DNA of 64,000 nucleotides. Origin: Natrarchaeobaculum aegyptiacum (lineage in GTDB: Archaea > Halobacteriota > Halobacteria > Halobacteriales > Natrialbaceae). The notes beneath the pieces were generated by a model that was not told the origin of the DNA, ran no database searches, and saw only the letters and a program-made list of their open reading frames with translations. The stretch spans positions 1,736,001-1,800,000 of the forward strand of contig NZ_CP019893.1 of assembly GCF_002156705.1 (NCBI RefSeq). Reading direction: 5' to 3'. A program made the position numbers and the translations under genes. Each line of letters begins with the position of its first letter. Positions within the stretch are counted from its first letter, which is position 1. This document shows positions 35,459 to 43,885 of this stretch, in pieces.

Positions 35459-35529
35459 GACAAGCACCTCCCTGATTCGAATCCCACGAGATCCGTTCCG
35501 CACGGCTCACAACCGTTCGCCGGCGTCAC

Positions 35530-35603
35530 GGGCACGATGGGATTCGAACCCACGACCGTCGGATTAGAAGTCCGACGCTCTATCCAGACTGAGCTACGTG
35601 CCC
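35530..35603 (-). tRNA. tRNA-Arg(UCU)
   Basis: 74 nt. The acceptor stem GGGCACG pairs with CGTGCCC. The D-arm is GCTC with loop AGTCTGGATA and GAGC, and the anticodon stem TCGGA/TCCGA encloses loop CTTCTAA with anticodon TCT. The T-arm contains GGGTTCGAATCCC. No CCA is encoded and no intron is seen. It reads AGA codons. Confidence 0.95.
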
Positions 35604-35664
35604 TCGAGTACGTCTCACCCATCGAGTGGTATAAGCAGTACGGATTTGCCCCCTCGAGACCGGA

Positions 35665-35805
35665 TCACAGGTCCATGAACCTGAGAAATGCCCCGAGGGC
35701 CACGAGCACGAGTCCGATGGCAGCCCCCACGAACGGCGGTAACACCGGAATCGGGATCACGATCAGGAGGATGCCGACGAGGAGCACCTTCGTTGACAGT
35801 CGCAT
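35665..35805 (-). CDS. Small membrane protein, unknown
   Basis: 46 residues from ATG 35805 (MRLSTKVLLVG). The protein is nearly all hydrophobic with IPIPVLPPFVG in the middle, ending LRFMDL; it probably makes two short membrane passes. An ATG 15 codons upstream (35850, MAPLETNV) is an alternative start. Confidence 0.55.
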   Translation of the reverse strand: MRLSTKVLLVGILLIVIPIPVLPPFVGAAIGLVLVALGAFLRFMDL

Positions 35806-35900
35806 GGGATGGGCGTCCACCTCGAGGACATTAGTCTCGAGGGGTGCCATAGAGTGTGTTGTTGTGACCGTCCGTTCTCCCACCTGTATTGAATGAGAAC

Positions 35901-36174
35901 ACCTCGAAAGCCCCTGCCGGCGTCCAGTCGATGGCCTGGCGAGACGCTTCGCGTCTCGCTGGCATTCGCTCACTCCGGTCGCGAATAGCTCGCTGCGCGC
36001 TTCGGTCGCTTTGCTCCCTCCAGTGCTTGCGTCGCCCGTCTTCCCGGACGCCGGCAGCCCCTTTCATTCCCGCCCGCGGTGGCATGGTCGGCTTGGCGAC
36101 ATGGGTGGGAATGAAAGGGGGCGACTCGTGCGTGGCGGTGGAGCCGCCACGCACGAGTCGGGGGCTTTCGAGGT
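35901..36174. repeat. Nested perfect inverted repeats
   Basis: Outer arms ACCTCGAAAGCCCC (35901-35914) and GGGGCTTTCGAGGT (36161-36174). Inside are a 9-bp stem with TTC loop (35939-35959), a 14-bp stem CCCCTTTCATTCCC (36058-36071) with GGGAATGAAAGGGG (36107-36120), and a 16-bp stem (36123-36138 with 36144-36159) around loop TGGAG. All arms are exact. It fills most of the gap before the kinase gene. Confidence 0.8.
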
Positions 36175-36238
36175 ATCCACACCAGTTCTCGAGGGTCCAA
36201 CCGCTATCCCACCCACACCGACAACCTCGAGGCACAGT

Positions 36239-36245
36239 CCTTAAG
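36239..36245 (+). promoter_or_regulatory. TATA-like box of the kinase operon
   Basis: CCTTAAG about 29 nt upstream of the ATG at 36271; leaderless spacing. Confidence 0.55.
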
Positions 36246-36270
36246 CGCTCGTCGCCGTTATCCGGGGGTA

Positions 36271-36876
36271 ATGCACGTCATCGGAACGGTGGGGTTGCCC
36301 GGGAGCGGCAAGGGCGAGGCAGCCACCGTCGCGCGTGAGGAGGGAATTCCCGTGGTGACGATGGGCGACGTCGTTCGCCAGGAGACGGCCGATCGCGGCC
36401 TCGACCCGTCAAAAGATCACGGGACGGTCGCCCAGGCGTTGCGCGAAGAGAACGGGCCGACGGCGATCGCCGAGCGCTCGCTGCCGATGATCGAGGACCG
36501 CCTCGAGAATCACGATGCGGTCGTGGTCGACGGCATTCGATCGGATACCGAGGTGGACGTCTTCGAGGAGCGATTCGACGAGGCGTTCACGCTCGTGAGT
36601 ATCGAGGCCCCCTTCGACCTGCGGGCCGAGCGGATCGACGCCCGCGGGCGGGACGCGGGCGAGAACGACGGCGGCGAAGCGCTCGCAGACCGTGACGAAC
36701 GCGAGCGCGGGTTCGGGATGGACGACGCGATGGAGCGTGCGGACGTCGTCGTCGAGAACACGGACACGCTCGAGGCGTTCCACGACCGGATTCGCAAGGT
36801 AATCCGTGAGGGGCCGTCGGTGGCGTCGGAATCCGACCAGCTGGACGACGAACCGACGGAGGCGCGCCAGCCATGA
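36271..36876 (+). CDS. UPF0200 family nucleotide kinase
   Basis: 201 residues. P-loop GTVGLPGSGKGEAA at the N-terminus, then TMGDVVRQE and VVVDGIRSDTEV, as in adenylate- and dephospho-CoA-kinase-like enzymes; the lid region contains RIDARGRDAGEN and GFGMDDAMERADVVV. Archaeal UPF0200 proteins are predicted kinases with an unassigned substrate. It overlaps the following gene by 4 nt (ATGA), and this gene pair is familiar from haloarchaea. Confidence 0.85.
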   Translation: MHVIGTVGLPGSGKGEAATVAREEGIPVVTMGDVVRQETADRGLDPSKDHGTVAQALREENGPTAIAERSLPMIEDRLENHDAVVVDGIRSDTEVDVFEERFDEAFTLVSIEAPFDLRAERIDARGRDAGENDGGEALADRDERERGFGMDDAMERADVVVENTDTLEAFHDRIRKVIREGPSVASESDQLDDEPTEARQP

Positions 36877-37286
36877 CCGACGTCTACCGGGTCGACGTCG
36901 AGATCACCGCCCCCGTCTACGACACCGAGGTGACGGCCCGGGTTGCAGACGCGATCACCAACATCTTCCCGAACGCGGAACTCGAGGAATCCTACGGCGA
37001 GTTCCGCGGTGAGGCCCACTCCCTCGAGCACTTTTCCGATCTCCTGCATCGACAGGAGATCCTCGATACGGCCCGCGGGGAGTTCTTCTCGAATCGCGAG
37101 GGGGACGTCTTCTCGTTCGCACTGAAGAAGCAGGCGGCCTTCGAGGGGCGAGTCAATTTCTCGGTCGGCGAACCGGACGAACTCGGCGAAATCGCGGTCC
37201 GAGTTCGCGTCGACGAGCCGACGCTCGAGGAGTACGTCGACCAGATCGCGCCGCCGACGGAGGACGGGCGGCCGATCGAGGGCTGA
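36873..37286 (+). CDS. UPF0201 family protein, predicted RNA-binding
   Basis: 137 residues. YRVDVEITAPVYDTEVTARV, NAELEESYGEFRGEAHSL and DTARGEFFSNREGDVFSFAL follow the archaeal UPF0201 (DUF54) pattern with a ribosomal-L5-like fold. Binding to RNA is predicted from fold only. Translationally coupled to the kinase gene. Confidence 0.85.
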   Translation: MTDVYRVDVEITAPVYDTEVTARVADAITNIFPNAELEESYGEFRGEAHSLEHFSDLLHRQEILDTARGEFFSNREGDVFSFALKKQAAFEGRVNFSVGEPDELGEIAVRVRVDEPTLEEYVDQIAPPTEDGRPIEG

Positions 37287-37385
37287 CGTCCCGGCGCAAT
37301 TCTGCCGCAGACGCGATTTTCAAGCTCCGAACGTGTCTGATTCGAGGGGCAAACACCGTAGTGGCCTGGCGTGGGAGGCCGTCGT

Positions 37386-38327
37386 ATGCACGACGCGATT
37401 CCGGTTTCGGAGATTATGGTCACGGACGTGGTCACCCTGCCGACGGACGCCGCGGTGCCCGATGCCGCCCTCGAGATGCGCGATGCGGGCGTCAGTTCGG
37501 TCGTCGTTACCGACGCCGATGTCGATACGGCTGTGCCCGTGGGAATCGTCACGGAAGGCGACTTCGCCACCGAACTCTGTCGCCACCCCGATATGGGCGA
37601 CCTCGAGCTCGAGGCGGTGATGTCGACGCCACTCGAGACGATCGAACCCGGCGCGTCGATCGTCGAGGCTGTCTCGGCGTTACGGGACGCTGATCTCGAA
37701 CATTTGCCGGTGGTGGCCGACAGTGATCCCGGCGCTGTCGGCGGCTCCACCCTCGAAGGGATCGTTACGACGACAGAACTCACCTACTACGTGCCCCACC
37801 TGGTCCATCGACGGCGCACTCGAGCGCAACAGCCACCCCGGCAGCAGGTGCGGACGGACACGTTGTACGAGCGTGACGACTGGCAGTTCGAGTACCGCGG
37901 CGCAGACGAATCCACGGTTTCGGTCGGGGACGTCGCCCGGTTTTCGAAGGCGATCACCGCCGATGACGTCGAGGCGTTCGCCGAGGTGACGGGCGATACG
38001 AATCGGGTGCACCTCGACGAGGCGTACGCAGTCGAGAGCCGATTTGGCGAGCCGATCGCCCACGGTGTCCTCGCAAACGGCGTCGTCAGCGCGACGCTGG
38101 CCCGGCTACCGGGGCTGACGATCTATCTCTCACAGGAGAGTAGCTTCCTCGCACCCGTCTCGATCGGCGACCGTGTCACCGCGACCTGCGAGGTCACCGA
38201 GGAACTGGGTGGCTCGAGATACCGGGTCGACACGGTCGTTACCGACGGCGAGGGGACGGTGGCACTCGAGGGTGATGCAGTGGTACTGGTCGACGAGTTG
38301 CCCGAGAGCGCCGACCTCGAGCCGTAA
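37386..38327 (+). CDS. CBS-domain pair fused to a MaoC-like hot-dog domain
   Basis: 313 residues. Residues 1-140 hold two CBS motifs (VSEIMVTDVVTLPTDAAVPD and VMSTPLETIEPGASIVEAV), which usually bind adenosyl nucleotides. Residues 165-305 are a MaoC/enoyl-CoA-hydratase-like hot-dog: GDVARFSKAITADDVEAFAE, GDTNRVHLDEAYA and FGEPIAHGVLANG, with the family Asp and His in the catalytic loop. The combination suggests a dehydratase controlled by nucleotide level. ATG at 37386; a possible start five codons upstream. Confidence 0.85.
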   Translation: MHDAIPVSEIMVTDVVTLPTDAAVPDAALEMRDAGVSSVVVTDADVDTAVPVGIVTEGDFATELCRHPDMGDLELEAVMSTPLETIEPGASIVEAVSALRDADLEHLPVVADSDPGAVGGSTLEGIVTTTELTYYVPHLVHRRRTRAQQPPRQQVRTDTLYERDDWQFEYRGADESTVSVGDVARFSKAITADDVEAFAEVTGDTNRVHLDEAYAVESRFGEPIAHGVLANGVVSATLARLPGLTIYLSQESSFLAPVSIGDRVTATCEVTEELGGSRYRVDTVVTDGEGTVALEGDAVVLVDELPESADLEP

Positions 38328-38368
38328 GCAAGCGGGTGAGGAACGTGTGAACGCGTGTGGACGACCGA

Positions 38369-39757
38369 TCAGAACGGCCCCATGCCGCCGAGGCCGCCGC
38401 CACCGCCGCCTTGCTGTTCCATCTGTTTCATCATGCGCTGCATCTCCTGTTCGGAGCCCATGTTCTGGAACTGCTTGATGGTCCGTTCCATCATCTTGTA
38501 CTGCTGGAGGAGTTCGCGGACGTCGTCTTCGCTGGTGCCCGAGCCGCGGGCGATGCGCTCGATCTGACTCGCGCCAACGGCCTTGGGGTACTCCTTTTCG
38601 GCGTCGGTCATCGAGTCCATGATGACGGTGAACTTCTGCATCCGGTCCTGGGTGACGTCCATCGCGTCGTCGGGAAGCTGGTCTTTGATCCCGCCGCCGA
38701 AGCCGGGGATCATGTCGAGCACCTGATCGAGCGGCCCCATGTTGTTCATCGCCTCCATCTGTTTTTGCATGTCGTTCAGGGTGAAGTTGCCCTGCAACAT
38801 GTCCTCGGGGTCCCAGTCGTCTTCCTCGATGTCGGTCTCCTGCATCGCGCGCTCGACGCGTTCGGCGAGCTGGGAGAGGTCCCCCATCCCGAGCAGCCGC
38901 GAGATGAAGCCGTTTGGCTCGAAGCGTTCGACGTCCTGAACCTCCTCACCGGTGCCGAGGAAGGCGATCGACGAGTCGGTCTGGTCGACGGCAGTCAGCG
39001 CACCGCCACCTTTCGCCGTCCCGTCGAGCTTGGTGATGACGACGCCGTCGATGCCGATCGACTCGTCGAACTGGCTCGCCTGCTCTTTCGCACCTTGCCC
39101 GATCGCGGCGTCGAGCACCAGCAGGGAGGTGTCGGGCTCGACGACGCCCTCGATCTGTTCGATCTCGTCGATCAGGTCGTCCTCGAGCGCGTGGCGACCC
39201 GCGGTGTCCACGATGTGGACCTCGGCGTCGCTCGTCTCCTCGAGGCCTTTCCGGGCGATGTCGACGGGGTCGTCGTTGTCGGGGTTGCCGTAGAAGTCGA
39301 CCTCCGCGCGCTCGCACATCTCCTTTGCCTGGTCGTACGCACCGGGTCGGAAGGTGTCGGTCTGGATCACGGCGGGTCGGAGCCCCTTCGTCGAGAACCA
39401 CCAGGCCATCTTCGCGGCGGAGGTGGTCTTCCCAGACCCCTGCAGGCCGGCGAGCAGGATGGTCTGATCCTCGAGTGGCAACTCCGTCGAGTCGCCGATG
39501 AGGTCGACCAGTTCCTCGTAGACGATGCGGAGGACGAAATCCCGGGCCGGGGTGCCAGCCGGGGGTTCTTCCTCGAGCGATCGCTCCTTGATGCTGTCCG
39601 ACAGTTCCATCACGAGCGAGACGTCGACGTCGGCCGCCAGCAGCGACCGCTGGATCTCCTTGACGACCTCCTCGACGTCCTCCTCGCTGATTCGGGACTT
39701 CCCGCGGAGTTTGTCGAGGGTGCCCCGCAGCGAACTCCCGAGATCGTCGAGTACCAT
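38369..39757 (-). CDS. srp54: Signal recognition particle 54 kDa protein
   Basis: 462 residues; GTPase that binds signal peptides and SRP RNA. N domain ([17 protein letters not shown]), G1 [16 protein letters not shown]3 [13 protein letters not shown], and G4 [12 protein letters not shown] with the TKLD motif. A Met-rich M domain ends in a Gly/Met-rich tail. Leaderless start with a TATA box 28 nt upstream. Normal length and no defects. Confidence 0.97.
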   Translation of the reverse strand: MVLDDLGSSLRGTLDKLRGKSRISEEDVEEVVKEIQRSLLAADVDVSLVMELSDSIKERSLEEEPPAGTPARDFVLRIVYEELVDLIGDSTELPLEDQTILLAGLQGSGKTTSAAKMAWWFSTKGLRPAVIQTDTFRPGAYDQAKEMCERAEVDFYGNPDNDDPVDIARKGLEETSDAEVHIVDTAGRHALEDDLIDEIEQIEGVVEPDTSLLVLDAAIGQGAKEQASQFDESIGIDGVVITKLDGTAKGGGALTAVDQTDSSIAFLGTGEEVQDVERFEPNGFISRLLGMGDLSQLAERVERAMQETDIEEDDWDPEDMLQGNFTLNDMQKQMEAMNNMGPLDQVLDMIPGFGGGIKDQLPDDAMDVTQDRMQKFTVIMDSMTDAEKEYPKAVGASQIERIARGSGTSEDDVRELLQQYKMMERTIKQFQNMGSEQEMQRMMKQMEQQGGGGGGLGGMGPF

Positions 39758-39782
39758 TTACAGAGCGTAGGGGCCGACGCCG

Positions 39783-39789
39783 TTAAAGG
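39783..39789 (-). promoter_or_regulatory. TATA-like box of srp54
   Basis: CCTTTAA on the minus strand, centred about 28 nt upstream of the ATG at 39757. Confidence 0.6.
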
Positions 39790-39842
39790 CTTTTTCTACG
39801 GGCGACACGGCAGTGCTGCTCGAGTGGGGATTACGATTATTC

Positions 39843-40007
39843 TCAGGTCTGCTCGATCCGCGATTCGATCGCGGCGAGCCGCCGCTCGAGACGCTCGAGC
39901 GGCTGACGATCCCGTGGGCCAGTCGACGGCGGATCGTCGGGTCGGTCGTCCAACTTCAGGTCGAGATCGTGAGTGTTCGTCGTCGGTGGCCAGCAGTCTG
40001 GGTACAA
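39843..40007 (-). CDS. Possible small coiled-coil protein
   Basis: 54 codons if read from TTG 40007 after an in-frame stop. The last 40 (THDLDLKLDDRPDDPPSTGP, then LERLERRLAAIESRIEQT) show strong halophile codon bias and a short coiled-coil end. No ATG or GTG lies in frame, so the start is uncertain, and it would share its upstream region with the divergent gene at 40037. Confidence 0.35.
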   Translation of the reverse strand: MYPDCWPPTTNTHDLDLKLDDRPDDPPSTGPRDRQPLERLERRLAAIESRIEQT

Positions 40008-40013
40008 TTATAT
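40008..40013 (+). promoter_or_regulatory. TATA box of the small membrane gene at 40037
   Basis: TTATAT centred about 27 nt upstream of the ATG. Confidence 0.6.
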
Positions 40014-40036
40014 GTCTTCCAACCGTAACTGCGTGC

Positions 40037-40330
40037 ATGGAACGGGAACCCGACCTCGAGACCGACGGCGGTGAACCGACCGAGATGTCCCCCGAGGAAC
40101 TCTACACCGTCGTCAACGCTGCCGTCACGGACGCACTTCTCGACGTTCTCGCGACCGTCGTCCTGCTCGGGCTCGGCCTGCTGTTCGTCGCTGGCGGCCT
40201 CCAGGGAATTTTCGAGTCTTCAGACGCCATCAGCTACGTTGCCAGCGGCGCGCTCCTCGGGTTCGGGCTCGTCCTCATCGCGGTCGCACTGGATCTCGTC
40301 CCGTCGTTCCACGAGAAACTGCTCGGGTAG
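40037..40330 (+). CDS. Small membrane protein, unknown
   Basis: 97 residues: an acidic start (MEREPDLETDGG), a charged amphipathic part, then two hydrophobic helices (about 37-58 and 66-86). No family motif. Leaderless start at 40037. Confidence 0.65.
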   Translation: MEREPDLETDGGEPTEMSPEELYTVVNAAVTDALLDVLATVVLLGLGLLFVAGGLQGIFESSDAISYVASGALLGFGLVLIAVALDLVPSFHEKLLG

Positions 40331-40456
40331 GATTACAGGTTGACAGGCCAATGCCACGGTCTTTAGTCGCGGGAGGATGTCAAGAGTCATCGCAGCGTGA
40401 CCGCACCGCCGGCGAACGTCGGTGCGTATTTCCCCCGACGCCCCCAACGGCCGCCT

Positions 40457-40711
40457 ATGAGTTCCGAGGAACCCGACACCGAACCCGTCGCCCTCGAGGA
40501 CGTCGACGTCGAGCCGGCCGACTACGAGGCGCTCGCCGACGCCGACGTCCGCCTGCGCGTCAACGACCACGGCCTCTACATCGCCGACGACCTCGAGACC
40601 AGCGTCTCGAGCCAGGGGCAGTCGCCCGGCGCGGCGATCGAGAACCTTGCCGAGGCGGTCGACTCCTACCTCGAATCGAGGACGGACGAGACGGGCGACG
40701 ACTGGCTCTGA
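40457..40711 (+). CDS. HicB-like protein without a HicA partner
   Basis: 84 residues. VRLRVNDHGLYIADDLETSV, then SSQGQSPGAAIENLAEAVDS matches the HicB/UPF0150 fold, the partially degraded RNase-H-like antitoxin domain. The HicA mRNA interferase is absent on either side and no C-terminal DNA-binding segment follows. It therefore may not be an antitoxin at all; many archaeal stand-alone copies exist. ATG at 40457 with CGTATTT about 28 nt upstream. Confidence 0.75.
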   Translation: MSSEEPDTEPVALEDVDVEPADYEALADADVRLRVNDHGLYIADDLETSVSSQGQSPGAAIENLAEAVDSYLESRTDETGDDWL

Positions 40712-40761
40712 CTTCGCTCTGCCGACCGGTCGTCTCTCGAACCAGCCAGCGCACGCGACCG

Positions 40762-40767
40762 TTTTAC
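40762..40767 (+). promoter_or_regulatory. TATA-like box of the flavin oxidoreductase gene
   Basis: TTTTAC centred about 28 nt upstream of the ATG at 40793. Confidence 0.5.
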
Positions 40768-40792
40768 GGGTCCGACCGTGGTCGAGCGATGC

Positions 40793-42355
40793 ATGGCCGA
40801 TGGCGACGGCGACAGTGTGGACGGGGACGAGATCGGGGTTGCGGCCGAAGACGACTTCGATGTCGTCGTGATCGGCGGCGGCTCCGGCAGTCAGGTCGCG
40901 ACCGCGGCGGCCGGGTGCGGCCTCGAGACGGCCGTGATCGAACCCGGGCCCCTTGGCGGGGCCTGCATCACTCGCGGCTGCGTCCCTTCGAAGGCCCTCC
41001 TGCAGCGGGCCGAGGTCGCCGAGACGATCCGCCGGGCTGGTCGGTTCGGCCTCGAGGCCAGCCTCGAGTCGGTCGACTACGGGGCGATCACGGCCGCGGT
41101 CCACGACCTCGTGTACGAGAAGGCCGACCGACAGGAACGCTCGCTCGAGGACGCAGACGGTGTCACCCTGTTCCGCGGTGAGGGGCGGTTCGTCGACGAG
41201 CGGACGGTGGCGATCGATCCGGTCGAGGGTGGTGACGACGACGGTCCTCGTCGCATTCAGGGCGAACACGTCGTGATCGCCGTCGGCAGTCGACCCACGA
41301 CGCCGCCGATCGACGGCCTCGAGGACGTCGACTTCCTGACGAGCGACGACGCGCTCTTTCTCGAGGAGCAACCGGACTCGCTCGCGGTGGTCGGCGGCGG
41401 CTACGTTGGCGCCGAACTCGCGTACTTCTTCGCCGCCCTCGGCACCGAGGTGACGGTCGTCGGTCGGAGTGATCGACTCGTTCCCCGAGAGGACGAGGCC
41501 GTGAGCGTGGCTGTAACGGAGTCACTCGAGAACCGCTGTGACCTGTACACTGGCTACGAGGCCGCCGCGGTCTCACAGGCAGACGGCACGGTGACAGTCA
41601 CTGCCGAACCCGTCGAGGACACGGGCGACGGTGACGACGGGCACGACGAGGACGCCGATCCGGTCGACCTCGAGGCCGACGCGCTCCTCGTCGCCGCCGG
41701 TCGCACGCCGAACACCGACACCCTCGATCTCGAGAACGCGGGCATCGGGGCCGACGATGAGGGATACCTCGAGACAGACGACCGGCTCGAGACCGGGGCC
41801 GAGAACGTCTGGGCGCTCGGTGACGTCCTGGGCGCGGAACCGTACAAACACGCCGCCGATTACGAGGCTGAAATCGTGGCGGCGAACGTGCTCACCGAGT
41901 CCGGCGTCCTCCCCGAGACAGCCGACCTCGAGCGCGAAGTCGACTATCGCGCGATGCCACACGCGATCTTCACCAGTCCGGAAGCCGCGAGCGTCGGGCA
42001 GACCGAGGACGAACTCGAGGAGTCCGGCCGCGAGTTCGAGTCGACCCGGGTCAGCTACGACGCAGCGCCGAAAGGGCTGCTGCTCGACCTCGAGGCTGGG
42101 GAGGCGTTCGTCAAGGTACTCTCGAGCCCCGACGGCGAGATTCTGGGTTGCCACGTCGTCGGCCCGGACGCTGCGTCGCTGCTGCAGGAGGTCGTCGTCG
42201 CGATGGAACGGGGTGGGGGGACCGTCGACGACGTGGCCGGGACGGTCCACGTCCACCCGGCGCTGAACGAGGTGGTGCTGGCGGCGTTCGAGGCGGCGGC
42301 CGACCGCGACCTCTCGACGGCACCCGACTGGCGTGACGTCGCGGGCGACTCCTGA
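40793..42355 (+). CDS. Dihydrolipoamide dehydrogenase/mercuric reductase family flavoprotein
   Basis: 520 residues, FAD- and NAD(P)-dependent disulphide oxidoreductase. FAD loop VVVIGGGSGSQVA near residue 25, redox pair C58/C63 in GGACITRGCVPSK, NAD loop VVGGGYVGAELAYFF, second FAD motif VWALGDVLG, and active-site HPALNE near the C-terminus. An acidic insert (DTGDGDDGHDEDADP) is halophilic. No 2-oxoacid dehydrogenase genes are nearby, so the substrate is open. Start at 40793 fits leaderless spacing. Confidence 0.9.
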   Translation: MADGDGDSVDGDEIGVAAEDDFDVVVIGGGSGSQVATAAAGCGLETAVIEPGPLGGACITRGCVPSKALLQRAEVAETIRRAGRFGLEASLESVDYGAITAAVHDLVYEKADRQERSLEDADGVTLFRGEGRFVDERTVAIDPVEGGDDDGPRRIQGEHVVIAVGSRPTTPPIDGLEDVDFLTSDDALFLEEQPDSLAVVGGGYVGAELAYFFAALGTEVTVVGRSDRLVPREDEAVSVAVTESLENRCDLYTGYEAAAVSQADGTVTVTAEPVEDTGDGDDGHDEDADPVDLEADALLVAAGRTPNTDTLDLENAGIGADDEGYLETDDRLETGAENVWALGDVLGAEPYKHAADYEAEIVAANVLTESGVLPETADLEREVDYRAMPHAIFTSPEAASVGQTEDELEESGREFESTRVSYDAAPKGLLLDLEAGEAFVKVLSSPDGEILGCHVVGPDAASLLQEVVVAMERGGGTVDDVAGTVHVHPALNEVVLAAFEAAADRDLSTAPDWRDVAGDS

Positions 42356-42475
42356 TTGCCGGAGCCGCGACCGGAATCGACCGACGGGGATACGGTCGTC
42401 ACCTGCCCCGAACGGCCTTTCGAGCGCCGGAGCACGTCGAAACGACTTTGGAACCCGGTGCGTTATCGCTCCCGT

Positions 42476-42610
42476 ATGGTCGACCTCATCCCCGACGACC
42501 CCGTCATCGTCGCCATCGTCCTGATCCTGCTCTCCCTGATCTTCTTCACCTACTTGCTGCTCCGGCGGACCCTCCTCGAGTTCCGGGACGGCATGCGCGG
42601 CGGCCGGTGA
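42476..42610 (+). CDS. Single-helix small membrane protein
   Basis: 44 residues: DLIPDDPVIVAIVLILLSLI continues as one hydrophobic helix, then RRTLLEFRDGMRGGR as a basic cytoplasmic tail. Small proteins of this shape are conserved in haloarchaea; function unknown. ATG at 42476, with CGTTATC about 15 nt upstream. Confidence 0.65.
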   Translation: MVDLIPDDPVIVAIVLILLSLIFFTYLLLRRTLLEFRDGMRGGR

Positions 42611-42727
42611 GGACGGATCGGGAAAACTGGTCCTCGAGCCGTCGTCGCCTGACCTGACGTCGTCGACGGCGTCGCGCTCGAGTCACCGTATCGAAGCGTT
42701 CAATTCCCTGTCGTCTCATTCGTCGGT

Positions 42728-43825
42728 ATGGTCCCCTCCCCGTCAGATGACTCCGATTCTGGGCTCCCGTCTGATCACGACCCTAACGCGGGCACAGATT
42801 CCGCCCCTGGTCCTGATCCGAATCACGACTCGAGCGTCGGTTCGGACCGCCACTCGAACGGCGGATCGGACGGTCCGCCCCCGTCTTCGGGTGCGTTCGG
42901 TCGGCACGTCACCCACGCCGCCGACCGGTTCGACGCACTCCTCCCGTTCGCGCTGGTGCCGCTCGCACTCTCGTTGCTGAATCTCGAGAACGTCCGTCGA
43001 ACGCTCGACCCCGGGGGCGTCACGATCAACCTCGAGTTCGCCTTCCCCACGCCGCTTCTCGACCTCTGGTCGCTGGCCGACCCACCACCGCCAGCGCCCG
43101 ATTCGATACCGGTCGGAGACGCCGGACCGGGAACCGGCGGGGGCGATCCGTTCGACGAGGCCAGGGCGGGTGGACAGCCAGCCGGCTCGGAGCACACGCT
43201 CGAGGTGCCGCTGTACGGTAAAATCCCGCTCGAGGCCGTCGGACCCGAACTCGCGGGCTGGTTCGGACTCGTACTGGTCGGTTCGATCGTCCTCTACGCC
43301 GCCGTCGCGGCGGGCTACCTCGGTGGAATCGACCGCCGACTCCGCGACGAACGGGGGTCGACCCTCGAGTCGCTGATCCGCTACACCCCGTCGCTGCTCG
43401 GCTACTACGCGCTGGTCTTCGCAGCGTTCGCGGTTGCTCTCGTTCCCCCGCTGGTCGCCGGTATCGCCGGACTGATTGTCGTCTTCCCGCTGATCCTCCT
43501 CGTCGGCTACCTCTTCTACGCCGCGCCGTTCCTGATCGTCGTCGACGACGCGTCGCTGCCTGCGTCGCTCCGTCGCTCGTACGCGTTCGCAGTCGGCGGT
43601 GGGGCCTACCTGGCGTTCGCCGTCTGGCACCTCCTGTTCGCGGCGGTCGCCTCGCTCCCGCTGTCACTCGTCGTCAGTCTTGGGGGCGCAGTCGGACTCG
43701 CGATCGCAGCCCCCGTCGCAGCGGTGGTTGGCCTGCTTCTCACGGCCGCGACGGTCTCGCTCGTCCAGGAACTGGTCGCGTGGGAGGGTGACGGCTCGAG
43801 TCCTGCGCCAGCGGACTCGGTCTGA
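42728..43825 (+). CDS. Multi-pass membrane protein, unknown
   Basis: 365 residues. The first 60 are a polar, Asp/Ser/Pro-rich tail. One helix (about 70-85) follows, then an exposed Pro/Gly-rich segment (110-165), then about six helices (170-350) including LLGYYALVFAAFAVALVPPL. FLIVVDDASLPASLRRSYAF is a conserved-looking cytoplasmic loop resembling DUF4013-type membrane proteins. No function assigned. Confidence 0.7.
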   Translation: MVPSPSDDSDSGLPSDHDPNAGTDSAPGPDPNHDSSVGSDRHSNGGSDGPPPSSGAFGRHVTHAADRFDALLPFALVPLALSLLNLENVRRTLDPGGVTINLEFAFPTPLLDLWSLADPPPPAPDSIPVGDAGPGTGGGDPFDEARAGGQPAGSEHTLEVPLYGKIPLEAVGPELAGWFGLVLVGSIVLYAAVAAGYLGGIDRRLRDERGSTLESLIRYTPSLLGYYALVFAAFAVALVPPLVAGIAGLIVVFPLILLVGYLFYAAPFLIVVDDASLPASLRRSYAFAVGGGAYLAFAVWHLLFAAVASLPLSLVVSLGGAVGLAIAAPVAAVVGLLLTAATVSLVQELVAWEGDGSSPAPADSV

Positions 43826-43885
43826 CGTGACTGGCCGATACACTTCGCCCGAAGCTACGTTCCGGTTGCTGGCGTCTGTACGCGT

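Noticed and set aside
35380-35520. A second complete tRNA gene beside tRNA-Arg
   Set aside because: Only T-arm and 3'-end similarity is present; no acceptor, D-arm or anticodon stem can be formed.
38357-40330. 657-codon plus-strand frame spanning antisense of srp54 into the gene at 40037
   Set aside because: Only the last 97 codons look real; the rest is antisense to SRP54 motifs.
40457-40711. HicAB toxin-antitoxin system
   Set aside because: Only the HicB-like half exists; neither neighbour resembles HicA.
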